Positions 32,405-40,425 of a stretch of DNA of 64,000 bases are shown here, piece after piece. The first letter of the stretch is position 1. The number at the start of each line of letters is the position of its first letter. A program made the translations under genes and the position numbers. The notes under the pieces are model-generated. The model had not been told where the DNA came from and searched no databases. It saw only the letters and a list, made by a program, of their open reading frames with translations. Origin of the DNA: Nitrososphaerota archaeon (lineage in GTDB: Archaea; Thermoproteota; Nitrososphaeria; Nitrososphaerales; UBA183); NCBI GenBank assembly GCA_029784795.1, contig JAFMAW010000001.1:62001-126000 (forward strand), read 5' to 3'.

Positions 32405-33170
32405 CTTCCGTCAAGCCCGACAGATTGGCGTCATTAACCTTTCGAGTCGTCCCCAGGTAGCGCAGGGCGTTGCCTGAGGTCAAAGAGATGGCGTCCAGAG
32501 GGGGGACCCCCCAGAGCTCGGCCAGCCTGAACGCGACCGATGGGACGAGCGCGGGCCCGTGGACTCCTCCCAAGGGCCCGTAGGCGACTGGGGAGTCGGA
32601 TTCGACGAGCGTGAAGGCGGGGTCGCACCTCCTGGCCATGCGCTGAAGCTTCTTCGAGTACAGTAGGGCAGGGCCGAATGAGACGAAGTATCCTCTCTGA
32701 ATGACCGCGGGGAGGGCATCCTCAGCCTCGAGCCAGTGCATGAGCAGGGGACCTACCCTGAACGACCCCAGCACCTCCAAGACCTGGGCCTCGGCCCCCC
32801 GCGAGTGGACCTGCACGGGGACCTCCGCACCCTCCGCCGCCTGGAGCTGATACCTGAACGCGTTCAGCTGGGCGCTCCCCTCCGCAGTGGGGGAGTAGGA
32901 TGGATCGAGCCCCACCTCCCCGAGCCCCCTGGACCGCTCCAGCATTCCGGGAACCCACGCTAGGTCCTTGCACTTCTCCGCCTCCGAGGGGTGCAGCCCC
33001 ACAAACGGCACCACCGTCCCGGGATGAGCTGCCGAGGCGGCAACCACCCCCTCAGAGGTCTCGCGGTCGACCCCGCAGGCCAGGAGGACCACCCCTGCGC
33101 TGCTGGCGTTGGCCATGGCCAGGGCCGAGTCAGGGGAGTCAAGGTGGAGGTGGGAATCGAAGAAACGCAC
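32397..33170 (-). CDS. TatD-family metal-dependent hydrolase
   Basis: This 257-residue TIM-barrel protein has the TatD metal sites: H-L-H-L-D at residues 7-11, the glutamate in L-G-E-V-G-L-D, histidines in V-Q-V-H-S-R and L-M-H-W, and the aspartate in V-E-S-D-S-P. TatD proteins are Mg-dependent DNases or other phosphoesterases. It starts at GTG 33170. The S17e start codon overlaps its stop, so it is probably the first gene of a TatD-S17e-SerK-like-Ubl-Cgi121 operon. Confidence 0.88.
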   Translation of the reverse strand: MRFFDSHLHLDSPDSALAMANASSAGVVLLACGVDRETSEGVVAASAAHPGTVVPFVGLHPSEAEKCKDLAWVPGMLERSRGLGEVGLDPSYSPTAEGSAQLNAFRYQLQAAEGAEVPVQVHSRGAEAQVLEVLGSFRVGPLLMHWLEAEDALPAVIQRGYFVSFGPALLYSKKLQRMARRCDPAFTLVESDSPVAYGPLGGVHGPALVPSVAFRLAELWGVPPLDAISLTSGNALRYLGTTRKVNDANLSGLTEVG

Positions 33171-33338
33171 GCCCAGCCTTGGGCAAAGAGGTATTTCAGG
33201 CCACTACATCCAGCCGAGTCCCAAACACGAACGCAGCAACTGCGGACCCTAATTTTCTTACCCATTTCACAAATAGGGGTGGACTTGGGCGTTTCTAAGC
33301 CTAAAACGGCCAGCAGAGGGGGTGAAACCTGCCAAAAG

Positions 33339-33347
33339 TTTTTTAAC
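33339..33347 (+). promoter_or_regulatory. Strong TATA box for the histone gene
   Basis: TTTTTTAAC is centred 29 nt upstream of ATG 33372, giving a leaderless histone transcript. An AT-rich stretch (33245-33275) precedes it. Confidence 0.65.
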
Positions 33348-33371
33348 ACACCGCGACTAACTCAAAGGCGC

Positions 33372-33599
33372 ATGTCCAGCTCGGAGTTCGGCCTCGCAGC
33401 CGTCTACAGGGTGATAAAGAAGGCGGGGGCTGAGAGGGTGGGGGACGACGCGGCCATCGAACTCAGGTCTGAACTCGAGGCCCTGGGGGTCCAGATATCA
33501 AGGCGTGCTGTGACTCTGGCGGCCCATGCGGGACGGAAGACGGTGAAGCCGGCGGACATCAAACTGGCCGCCGAAGAGATACTGAAGCCCAACGCATAG
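33372..33599 (+). CDS. Archaeal histone
   Basis: This 75-residue protein is a single histone fold with no tails. It has the expected R-V-I-K-K-A-G start of helix 1, G-V-Q-I-S-R-R-A-V-T-L-A-A-H-A-G-R-K-T-V-K-P-A-D-I, with the DNA-contacting R-K-T loop, and a short helix 3. It should form dimers and longer polymers that wrap chromosomal DNA. Its own promoter looks strong. The T-V-K-P-A-D-I-K-L-A block is a near-universal archaeal histone signature. Confidence 0.95.
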   Translation: MSSSEFGLAAVYRVIKKAGAERVGDDAAIELRSELEALGVQISRRAVTLAAHAGRKTVKPADIKLAAEEILKPNA

Positions 33600-33681
33600 G
33601 GGCAACCGTCGCGCTTCCTGCCTGAAAACCTCGAGTTTGCACCAGCAACCGCTATATCCGCACCCTAGGAAGGCACGCCGG

Positions 33682-33756
33682 GCCCCGGTGGTGTAGCCCG
33701 GTCAAGCATGTTAGCCTCTCGAGCTAGCGACGCGAGTTCAAATCTCGCCCGGGGCA
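33682..33756 (+). tRNA. tRNA-Glu (anticodon CTC)
   Basis: Acceptor stem GCCCCGG/CCGGGGC, anticodon arm TTAGC-CTCTCGA-GCTAG (anticodon CTC) and T-arm GCGAG-TTCAAAT-CTCGC all pair, with discriminator A. No intron. A GCTATATC promoter element lies at about 33650-33657. Confidence 0.93.
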
Positions 33757-34092
33757 GCCTACGATATGGTCGTGTGCCCCTTTCCCTGCCGAATCTGATA
33801 ACACCCATTGGGGCATCAAAACGCAAGAGTATTGCTGGTCGAACTCCGCGGGTCGGACACCCCCCGTCCATTTGATGCGGGTCGGATTTGAGATAGCACG
33901 TGCGAGTCAAACCTTGGCACAATGACGCTCCTTTCGAAGGCCTGGTCCTTCGGCGAGAGCTATTCCAGGCCGATGCGCAACAGGCCCTAAGCGCGGCGGG
34001 TTCGGGCGACGCGAGTCTGGCGAGGACCGGGCTTCGTCTGCTCATCATAGACCAACGCCAAAGCACCCTCGAGGGAGGCGCAACTAGGCCAT
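33757..34092. other. Intergenic stretch between tRNA-Glu and a toxin-antitoxin pair
   Basis: I see no supported gene or RNA. A plus-strand open frame covers 33900-34187 but it runs into the opposite toxin gene and has no recognisable sequence. The position beside a tRNA and a toxin-antitoxin pair suggests an integration-prone site. Confidence 0.35.
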
Positions 34093-34362
34093 CTATCTGG
34101 GGCGGTAGGCCTGGGAGTGGGTGCCTGTCGATAGGAACGTCACCTCCCTCTGCGACATTCCAAACACCACCAGTAGGTTACCCCTAACCCGGTGGCTCCA
34201 ATTGCAGAAGTACGCCTTCCGCTCCATGTGGTGAGCCAGCAGCGTCGGGTCGTCGGCAGACAGGATCAGCCTGACGGCTTCTTCGACCAGCCCTCGCTGG
34301 GACGGAGTGAGTTCGCGGTGTCTTCTGACGAACTCGTCCGTGTACCTCACGCGTCTCAGCAC
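34093..34362 (-). CDS. RelE/YoeB-like mRNA interferase toxin
   Basis: This 89-residue basic protein has the RelE-superfamily layout: two N-terminal helices (F-V-R-R-H-R-E-L), a central K-A-Y-F-C-N-W-S-H-R-V-R-G-N-L-L-V-V-F sheet region and a C-terminal strand ending in T-H-S-Q-A-Y. The aromatic and basic residues fit ribosome-dependent mRNA cleavage. It lies 3 nt after its antitoxin gene. Confidence 0.78.
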   Translation of the reverse strand: MLRRVRYTDEFVRRHRELTPSQRGLVEEAVRLILSADDPTLLAHHMERKAYFCNWSHRVRGNLLVVFGMSQREVTFLSTGTHSQAYRPR

Positions 34363-34365
34363 GGC

Positions 34366-34734
34366 TCACGCCTGCTTTGCGAGCTCTCTCAGGAACTCGA
34401 CAGCGTCGTGCCCCTTCGGCACCTCGCGAATCCTCCCCTTGTCGACGTCTTCCACCCCGGCTATGATGCTCTGCTCGAACTCTCTGTCCAGCATCAAGAA
34501 GACATTCGTAAGTATCTGGTCCTTCGGCTGCCCTTCCTTCGAAGCCCTGGAGACGTAATCGATCACCTCGAGAAGGGATGACGCCGAGATTTCAGCAGGA
34601 GGCGAGACGACTTCCCGCAGCGCCTCCTCCACCACGAAACTCAGGGCCCCTCTCCTCCCTCCGTACTTCTCTTTGACTATCCTTCTCACCTCCTTTGCGA
34701 GATCTTCATCCACCCTGACTAGTATCTGGGCCAT
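34366..34734 (-). CDS. Antitoxin with ribbon-helix-helix domain
   Basis: This 122-residue protein starts with M-A-Q-I-L-V-R-V-D-E-D-L-A, a ribbon-helix-helix strand and helix that binds DNA, followed by a long helical tail that should mask the RelE-like toxin. ATG 34734 is chosen because GTTTATCT (34765-34758) is centred 27.5 nt upstream. It is probably an autoregulated pair. Confidence 0.75.
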   Translation of the reverse strand: MAQILVRVDEDLAKEVRRIVKEKYGGRRGALSFVVEEALREVVSPPAEISASSLLEVIDYVSRASKEGQPKDQILTNVFLMLDREFEQSIIAGVEDVDKGRIREVPKGHDAVEFLRELAKQA

Positions 34735-34765
34735 ATCATAAGAAATCATAGCATATCAGATAAAC

Positions 34766-35011
34766 CTTGCGCAGCGCAGGCGCCAGCGTCCTTACAGTGG
34801 TCGTCGTGCCGGCGCCACTGGGCCACACGGACGCCAAACGCCTCTCCTCTGCCCACACGCAGCGTGGCGGAGTCGACGGCGGTGCTGTCGCCTGGCTTCG
34901 TCCGGTTCTCGGGCATCGGTCATGCCTGTCTTGCCCATCTGGCCGACCCTCTTTCGCCCATTAAAGCGGCCCTTCTACGTCGCTCGGCGTGGCGCAGCCC
35001 TCGTCGGGATC
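34766..35011. other. Intergenic, nothing recognised
   Basis: No coding frame with family features, tRNA or repeat could be supported here. Confidence 0.35.
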
Positions 35012-35158
35012 TTATAGGCTCTGCCGACCCTTGCCGGAGGCCGTCCCTGTCTGCTTCGATCGGGAGAATCTCCCGAAGCGAAAGACGTATGCCAGGACGA
35101 TCACAATGACGGTGACGACTACGATCAGGACAACTTTGTCCACGGTGACGATCGCCAT
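35012..35158 (-). CDS. Small single-span membrane protein
   Basis: About 48 residues from ATG 35158: one long hydrophobic helix of Val, Ile and Leu, then a basic Arg/Lys/Ser-rich tail. The charge pattern predicts a tail inside the cell. No family recognised. A GTG start at 35200 is possible. Confidence 0.4.
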   Translation of the reverse strand: MAIVTVDKVVLIVVVTVIVIVLAYVFRFGRFSRSKQTGTASGKGRQSL

Positions 35159-35200
35159 TTCGTAATGTCGGCTCCCAGCTACCACCTTCCAATGCGGCAC

Positions 35201-35700
35201 TAAATACGTTCGGTGCGTAAGGCTATCTGACTGGTAGGGTGTGACCTCTGCGTACGCGCAGCGGAGGCCTTACAGTGTCAATGAAAAGAGCCATCGAATC
35301 AGCGGTGTCTTCCGCCTCGTCGGCATATCTCTCTCCCGGCCCCTTTCCGCCCCCCACGTCGCTGCGTGGGGCAATCAGGCGGGACGCGTCCCTGCGCCAT
35401 ATTGGCCGGAGACTCGCAGCGACGTCGCTTGCCAGCTGGAACGGCCTTCTCACGCCCTCAAACACTCAGAGGCCCCGCTCAATGCTTCTGTGAGCTCGCG
35501 GTCCTCCAGGCCGCTATTGCCAAACGAAGGTCGTCTTCCCCGGCCCCGCTCACGGTTGCCCTGCCGTCCCTCCTCCTCTTTGACGTCCGTGCGCACATCC
35601 TGCGACCCCCTTTGAATGACGGCCGGAACGGCGGGGAGGCCCCGAACTCGCCAACCCGCGCTGAACTTCTGACTCCGTCAGGGACCAAACTCAGCTTCAC
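35201..35700. other. Intergenic stretch without a convincing gene
   Basis: Several short open frames overlap on both strands with no coherent protein features, so I call none of them. No tRNA or strong promoter was found. Confidence 0.35.
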
Positions 35701-36189
35701 CTAGGTCCCTTTCAGGCTGTAGACGTACTTCTTGTGGAACCTGTCGATGTCTTCCTGCGACCAGTCGTCCCACGATTCTTGTCTATATGGGCCGAGGCTT
35801 CTCTCGGCAGCAAGCTTCCTGAGCCTCCTATTCTCTGGCAGCATCGTAGAGAGGGCCATAGATAGCGCCCGGTTGTCATTGAATAGCTGGTACGCCTCGA
35901 ACTTCATTGCTGCATACTTGCTACCCAGTGAGTACAGTTCCAGGCGGCGTCTCTCGACGTCGGCGCCCTCCTTCTCCGAGACTCCATACGAGAAGAGTAT
36001 CGGAATCAGCTCCTTCATGTCGGTGTATCCCATCCGCCTGGCGAAGTCGGTTATCTGTTGCCATGTCCTCCCCTCGAACCTCGCTGTGATCTTGACCGAC
36101 TCACCCGTGACGCGCGCCTCGAGGATCGAGTGAACGTCGACCTCCTCGCCACGCCGCCTCTCTCCGGCGGTGCCGAACAGATGGAACAC
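35701..36189 (-). CDS. Predicted DNA-binding protein, paralogue 2 of a regulator pair
   Basis: This 162-residue protein contains a strand S-V-K-I-T-A-R-F followed by two helices (W-Q-Q-I-T-D-F-A-R-R-M-G, then M-K-E-L-I-P-I-L-F-S-Y-G-V), a ribbon-helix-helix-like layout. Next come a long helical segment and a basic N-R-R-L-R-K-L-A tail motif. The gene just upstream encodes a shorter protein with the same layout and a similar N-x2-L-R-K-L ending, so the two are probably paralogues that could form a heterodimer. It follows its partner directly, stop to start. Confidence 0.6.
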   Translation of the reverse strand: MFHLFGTAGERRRGEEVDVHSILEARVTGESVKITARFEGRTWQQITDFARRMGYTDMKELIPILFSYGVSEKEGADVERRRLELYSLGSKYAAMKFEAYQLFNDNRALSMALSTMLPENRRLRKLAAERSLGPYRQESWDDWSQEDIDRFHKKYVYSLKGT

Positions 36190-36507
36190 CTACCCGCCCC
36201 TCCCCGCAGACTTCGCGGGCTCCAGCAGCTTCCTAAGCCCGTTGTTCTGCGCGTATATCTTCCTCAGAATCTCGTTGTCTCTGCTGTATTCTTTGAAGCT
36301 CTCTTTCAGCTCGGCGTAGTCCTTCTCCATGTAGGCGAGCTGCAGGGGCCAGTACCTGCCGATGCCCTCGGTAAGGACGACCTTCAGCGCGTCCTCCCTA
36401 TCGAGATGGCGGGAATCTGAGAGGCGCTCGAAGCCTTCGTAGTCCTCCCTGTCCACGGAGAACTCCACAACTTCGGCCGCCGCCTCCCCCCTTCCCTTGT
36501 GACGCAA
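36190..36507 (-). CDS. Predicted DNA-binding protein, paralogue 1 of a regulator pair
   Basis: This 105-residue protein has V-V-E-F-S-V-D as a strand, two helices (Y-E-G-F-E-R-L-S, then R-E-D-A-L-K-V-V-L-T-E-G-I) and a coiled-coil helix ending N-N-G-L-R-K-L-L. The layout fits a ribbon-helix-helix regulator with a C-terminal multimerisation helix. It starts at TTG 36507 and is divergent from the ChrB-like gene. A TGTAAC-N4-GTTACA palindrome lies between its start and the TATA box, where a bound protein would repress it. I infer, without proof, that this pair binds that palindrome. Confidence 0.6.
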   Translation of the reverse strand: MRHKGRGEAAAEVVEFSVDREDYEGFERLSDSRHLDREDALKVVLTEGIGRYWPLQLAYMEKDYAELKESFKEYSRDNEILRKIYAQNNGLRKLLEPAKSAGRGG

Positions 36508-36517
36508 AATCGACCGC

Positions 36518-36533
36518 TGTAACAGCAGTTACA
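36518..36533. promoter_or_regulatory. TGTAAC-N4-GTTACA palindrome between divergent regulator genes
   Basis: TGTAACAGCAGTTACA is a perfect palindrome with a 4-nt spacer. An AATATATAG box (36539-36547) adjoins it and can serve both directions. The same element occurs at 37169-37184, and with one mismatch at 45040-45055. Confidence 0.75.
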
Positions 36534-36610
36534 AGAGGAATATATAGCTGACTCTCCATGCGAGTTCCGGCCATGACCTGCTTGAATCGCCTGGGTGGAG
36601 GTTTCCGCCA

Positions 36611-37156
36611 GTGAGCAGGCAGCCCGCCGACAAGTGGATTGTGGTGGCCTACGACCTGCCGAACGAGCCCTCAAAGCTCCGAGTCAGGGCCTGGAGGAAC
36701 CTCAAGAAGCTCGGCGCCCTCTATCCGCCGGTGTCCCTCTGCATCCTCCCCAACACGCCGCAGGCAAGAAAAGAAATCGGCCAGTTCATGTCGGAATTCA
36801 GGAAGCACGGGACCGTCCTGGCGATGAACGCCGGCGCCCTGGACGCCCGGGATTCGGACGTGCTCTCCAGAATGTTCCAGGATGACAGGCGGAAGCAGTT
36901 CGAAGAGATCTATGAAGAGTGCCAGGAGTTCCTAGACGAGATAAGCGAGAACCTGGCAAGCAAGAAAATCACCTATGAGGAGACCGACGAGCTCGAGCAG
37001 ATTCTAGAGTCTCTCGAAAAGTGGTACAAGAGCGTGCGAGAGAAGGGGTACGGGCGAGGCGAGGACTCCTCCAAAGTGGAGGAGATACTATCCAGGTGCA
37101 TGAAGGCGCTGGCAGGCTTCGCCGAGAAGGCGCAGCCTCGGAGACTCAACAGATAG
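36611..37156 (+). CDS. ChrB-like (N-terminal domain) protein
   Basis: This 181-residue protein opens with W-I-V-V-A-Y-D-L-P and R-V-R-A-W-R-N-L-K-K-L-G-A, then V-S-L-C-I-L-P, the pattern of the ChrB N-terminal domain, which has a ferredoxin-like fold related to PaaX and Cas2. In bacteria ChrB regulates chromate resistance; no chromate transporter is present here. The C-terminal 90 residues are long, charged helices. It starts at GTG 36611 and lies between two palindromes, one upstream of it and one at its 3' end that drives the Ehr-like operon. A sensory or regulatory role is the most economical reading. Confidence 0.65.
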   Translation: MSRQPADKWIVVAYDLPNEPSKLRVRAWRNLKKLGALYPPVSLCILPNTPQARKEIGQFMSEFRKHGTVLAMNAGALDARDSDVLSRMFQDDRRKQFEEIYEECQEFLDEISENLASKKITYEETDELEQILESLEKWYKSVREKGYGRGEDSSKVEEILSRCMKALAGFAEKAQPRRLNR

Positions 37157-37168
37157 CCAAAACCTTGA

Positions 37169-37192
37169 TGTAACAACAGTTACATTTAATTA
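37169..37192 (+). promoter_or_regulatory. TGTAAC-N4-GTTACA palindrome and TATA box of the Ehr-like operon
   Basis: The palindrome TGTAACAACAGTTACA (37169-37184) abuts TTTAATTA (37185-37192). Transcription would begin near 37215, leaving a leader of about 130 nt before the first Ehr gene. This leader could hold a short ORF (ATG 37223 to TGA 37303) or a regulatory RNA. Confidence 0.7.
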
Positions 37193-37348
37193 CCAAGTAT
37201 GGGGAGGCGCCGTAAACCCCTCATGCGCCCCGTCAAGCCTAACGCTGCCTCTTGTAGCGCAGTTTCAGCTATGGAGAACTCCCCGGCGCCGCTGGGGATG
37301 TGAGACCCGGCGCAGGATTCGGGTAGCCCGCATCGGAGCGATACCAGA

Positions 37349-38320
37349 TTGCCAGACCAGCTCACACTTCAGGCCATAAACGCCATCCAGGTGGGGACGG
37401 TCCTTGCCCTCTCGCCGCTCATAGCCGGGGTCATCAACCGGCTGAAGGCGATCCTGGAGTCCAAGCGAGGGCCTCCCGTCCTCCAGCCTTACTATGACCT
37501 TGCCAAGCTGTTCAAGAAAGAGACTGTCATTCCCGAAAGGGCTTCGGCCTTCTTCATGCTGGCACCGTTCCTCTCGTTCACAGCGTACGTCGTGATCTCG
37601 CTGGTCATACCCGTCGTGACTCCGTACCCTCTCCCCTACGGCATCCTCCTCGACCTGCTGGGCGGGGCCCTGATGTTCGGCCTGGCCGGGGTGGTAGGGA
37701 TAGTCGCGGCGATAGACGCCCACACGAACTACACTGCCCTCGGGGCGAGCAGGAGCGCCTCCTTCTCCGCCCTGGCCGAGCCGACGCTGATCATGGTCTT
37801 CTTCGGGGTCGCGCTAATCACCGGGACCAACAACCCCTACGTGACCAACAACCTCCTGGCCGCCTCGACAGCCTGGTACCTCTCGGCCACCCACATCCTC
37901 GTCCTGTCATCCTTCTTCATGCTCCTGCTGGTGGAGACCGGTCGCCTGCCGGTGGAGAGCTCCGGCCTGATGGAGCTGGGGATGCTCGATGACGCCAAAG
38001 TGATGGAGCACTCAGGAAGGCTCCTGGCGATGTCCACGTGGGGCGGCTACATGAAGCAGTTCATGCTCATGTCGGTGTTCCTCAACGTCTTCCTCCTCCC
38101 GTGGTGGATGTCCAGCGCTGTCTCAGTCCAGGGGGCGCTGTATTCCGTCGGGACGCTGGTCCTCAAACTTCTTGGCCTAGCAGTCGTGATCGTGATAACA
38201 GAAGAGACTTTCGCGAAGCTCCGCCTCTTTAAGATTCTCGACTTCCTCGCCATCTCGTTCAGCCTCGGGCTCCTCGCGGTCATCGCGTTCTTCCTGGTCG
38301 GAGGGGGGCCGCTGTCATGA
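37349..38320 (+). CDS. HyfC/NuoH-like membrane subunit
   Basis: This 323-residue protein has eight predicted helices and the HyfC/NuoH loop signatures: L-A-G-V-I-N-R-L-K-A near the start, K-R-G-P-P-V-L-Q-P-Y-Y-D-L-A-K-L-F-K-K-E, and the acidic loop E-T-G-R-L-P-V-E-S-S. In group 4 complexes this subunit anchors the peripheral arm and forms the proton/quinone cavity. It starts at TTG 37349 with GGAG about 11 nt upstream. It is the first gene of a six-gene operon and overlaps the next by 4 nt. Confidence 0.9.
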   Translation: MPDQLTLQAINAIQVGTVLALSPLIAGVINRLKAILESKRGPPVLQPYYDLAKLFKKETVIPERASAFFMLAPFLSFTAYVVISLVIPVVTPYPLPYGILLDLLGGALMFGLAGVVGIVAAIDAHTNYTALGASRSASFSALAEPTLIMVFFGVALITGTNNPYVTNNLLAASTAWYLSATHILVLSSFFMLLLVETGRLPVESSGLMELGMLDDAKVMEHSGRLLAMSTWGGYMKQFMLMSVFLNVFLLPWWMSSAVSVQGALYSVGTLVLKLLGLAVVIVITEETFAKLRLFKILDFLAISFSLGLLAVIAFFLVGGGPLS

Positions 38321-38976
38321 TCCTCCCTCAGCTTCTCCTCGGCGAGCTCTCCGGGCTCCTGGGGATACTGGTGCTCCTGACGGCCCTCTACCTGCAGAGC
38401 CAGACCTTCGTGGACCCCACGATACGGGGCGTGGCCGTCCAGTCGCTGCTCCTAGCCCTCCTCTTCGTGGTTCTCTTCCTGGGGTCGGGGGACGTGAACC
38501 TCCTCTACCTGGCAGCGATAACCGCAGGGATACGCGGGCTCCTCATCCCCAGGGTGATGTTGTACCAGGTGCGCCGCTTCAGGCACAGCCTGAGGGAGAG
38601 CGGACCCGGCCAGAGGGTGCCTTCGCTGGTGATAGCAGGGGTCATCGTGGTGATCGGAGGATACGCCCTGTTCAAGACGGCGCTGCTGCCTACCCTTTCC
38701 AACCCGTCCGCCTCGGTCCCCTTCGTCCTGGTGCTCCTCAGCCTCCTCCTCATAGCCACCCGACGGAACGCCCTCACCCAGATGACCGGGTTTCTGGAGG
38801 AGGAGAACGCCGTGCTCTATGCGGGGGCCCTCATCGCCCCGTCGATGCCCCTGCTGATCGAGTTCGCGGTGGTTCTGGACGTTCTGGGGGTCATCCTGGT
38901 GGGGGTGATCCTGTCCGCCACCCGTGACGTCCTGAAGTCGCTTGAAGAGCCCGAGTTGGAGCAACTCACCGGGTGA
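38317..38976 (+). CDS. HyfE-like membrane subunit
   Basis: This 219-residue protein has about six to seven helices and matches HyfE, a fusion of NuoJ/NuoK-like parts of group 4 hydrogenases. A charged stretch R-R-F-R-H-S-L-R separates the two halves. It lies between the HyfC-like and HyfF-like genes, the usual order, and overlaps HyfC by 4 nt. Confidence 0.8.
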   Translation: MILPQLLLGELSGLLGILVLLTALYLQSQTFVDPTIRGVAVQSLLLALLFVVLFLGSGDVNLLYLAAITAGIRGLLIPRVMLYQVRRFRHSLRESGPGQRVPSLVIAGVIVVIGGYALFKTALLPTLSNPSASVPFVLVLLSLLLIATRRNALTQMTGFLEEENAVLYAGALIAPSMPLLIEFAVVLDVLGVILVGVILSATRDVLKSLEEPELEQLTG

Positions 38977-38982
38977 TATCGA

Positions 38983-40425
38983 ATGGACCAGAGCCTGATC
39001 TTTGTCGCGCTGCTGGCTGCCCCGGCCGCCGGGGCGGCCATCTCTCTTGTGCCCAGGGACGGGGTGGAGGTCGCCGCATCCCTGGCCTCTTCGGCCGCGG
39101 CCGTCCTCGTCTCTCTGTTCCTGCTAGCCTCCGGCGCATCGGGGGCGTTCGGCCTGTTCTATTCAGACGGCCTCACGCGGATAATGGCGATTACCATCTC
39201 CTCAGTGTTCTTCACTTCCGTGGCTTATTCTTGGTTCTACGTGAGACGGATCAACGAGCCGCTCATACGCTTCAGATGGTACTACTCCCTGCTCGACCTC
39301 TTCGCCTTCACCATGCTCCTGGCCGTCACGGTGAACGACCTCGGCCTCGTGTGGATTGCGATTGAGGCAACGACCGTGACCAGCGCCCTCCTCGTCGCCC
39401 TGGAACGCCAGAGGACCAGCGTAGAAGCGGCCTGGCGCTACACCCTCATCGTCTCCGCGGGCCTCGTAGCTTCGCTACTCTCCGTCGTCTTCGTCTACTA
39501 CTCGCAGGGCACTCTCTTGATTTCCGACCTCACCGGGTCCTCCATACGCGCCGGGCTGCTCATGCCTATTGCCGTCGGCTTCGCACTCGTTGGCTACGGG
39601 ACCAAGGCAGGCATCGCGCCTATGCACGCCTGGCTCCCAGACGCCCACAGCGAAGCTCCCTCGCCAGTCAGCGCCATGTTCTCGGGCATCCTACTTCCGA
39701 CGTCAATCTATGCCCTCGTGAGGACGTTCAACCTGCTGCAGGGGCTGGCCTCCTTCGGGGCCATGCGGAACCTTCTCATCGGGTTCGGGATATTCACTGC
39801 TCTGCTCGCCGCCATCATAATGGGACACCAGCGGAACTACAAGAGGATGCTCGCGTATTCCAGCATGGAGAACATGGGCATCATACTGGTCGGCTTCGCG
39901 CTCGGCGGCATCGGGATTGTAGGCGCCGCTGTCCAGATAGTCGCCCACGCCTTCGCAAAGTCCTCCGCCTTCTACGAGTCAGGCAACATACTCGTCGCCT
40001 ACGAAAGCAAGAGCATGGCCGAAGTCCAGGGGGTGGCGTGGAGGCTGAAGTACAGCGGCCACCTCTTCGCGCTCTCCTGCCTTGCCGTGACCGGCGCCCC
40101 GCCGTTCGGCGTCTTCGTGGGAGAATTCATGATACTCACGATGGCGCTGAGCACAGGAAACGTCGCGCTCGTCCTGCTGCTCGCGGCCGTCTACATCTAC
40201 GGGTTCATCGGCCTGAACAGGCAGTCAGTGAGGATGGTATTCGGCCAGGGCAGCGCAGGCCAACAGGCAGATGGGACGACCCCCGGGCCGGCCCCGCGCG
40301 CCGCACCGCAGCATGAACACTGGGTCTCGGTCGCAATCCCGCTGGCCAACTTGGCCGTGGCGCTCGTCATTGGCGTGTACATGAGCCCGATGCTCCTACA
40401 GGCGGCCCAGGGGATGGTGCCTTGA
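38983..40425 (+). CDS. HyfF-like antiporter subunit
   Basis: This 480-residue protein has about fourteen helices and the Mrp/NuoL-M-N antiporter pattern: the glutamate in W-I-A-I-E-A-T-T, the lysine in Y-G-T-K-A-G-I-A-P-M-H-A-W-L-P-D-A-H and a second lysine in H-Q-R-N-Y-K-R-M-L-A-Y. These are the proton- or sodium-path residues. Its stop overlaps the start of the large subunit gene. Confidence 0.9.
   Translation: MDQSLIFVALLAAPAAGAAISLVPRDGVEVAASLASSAAAVLVSLFLLASGASGAFGLFYSDGLTRIMAITISSVFFTSVAYSWFYVRRINEPLIRFRWYYSLLDLFAFTMLLAVTVNDLGLVWIAIEATTVTSALLVALERQRTSVEAAWRYTLIVSAGLVASLLSVVFVYYSQGTLLISDLTGSSIRAGLLMPIAVGFALVGYGTKAGIAPMHAWLPDAHSEAPSPVSAMFSGILLPTSIYALVRTFNLLQGLASFGAMRNLLIGFGIFTALLAAIIMGHQRNYKRMLAYSSMENMGIILVGFALGGIGIVGAAVQIVAHAFAKSSAFYESGNILVAYESKSMAEVQGVAWRLKYSGHLFALSCLAVTGAPPFGVFVGEFMILTMALSTGNVALVLLLAAVYIYGFIGLNRQSVRMVFGQGSAGQQADGTTPGPAPRAAPQHEHWVSVAIPLANLAVALVIGVYMSPMLLQAAQGMVP

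Noticed and set aside
34767..35700. Several 60-130 codon ORFs in this region
   Set aside because: They overlap one another on both strands, have no coherent composition and no promoter of the usual kind; only the small membrane ORF at 35012-35158 was kept.
36611..37156. The ChrB-like protein as a Cas2 or CRISPR component
   Set aside because: The N-terminal fold is Cas2-like, but there is no CRISPR array or other cas gene, and the R-V-R-A-W-R pattern fits ChrB/PaaX better.
37223..37303. 26-codon ORF in the leader of the Ehr-like operon
   Set aside because: The start is about 35 nt from the TATA centre rather than 28-29, and there is no overlap with the first structural gene, so it is only noted within the promoter entry.
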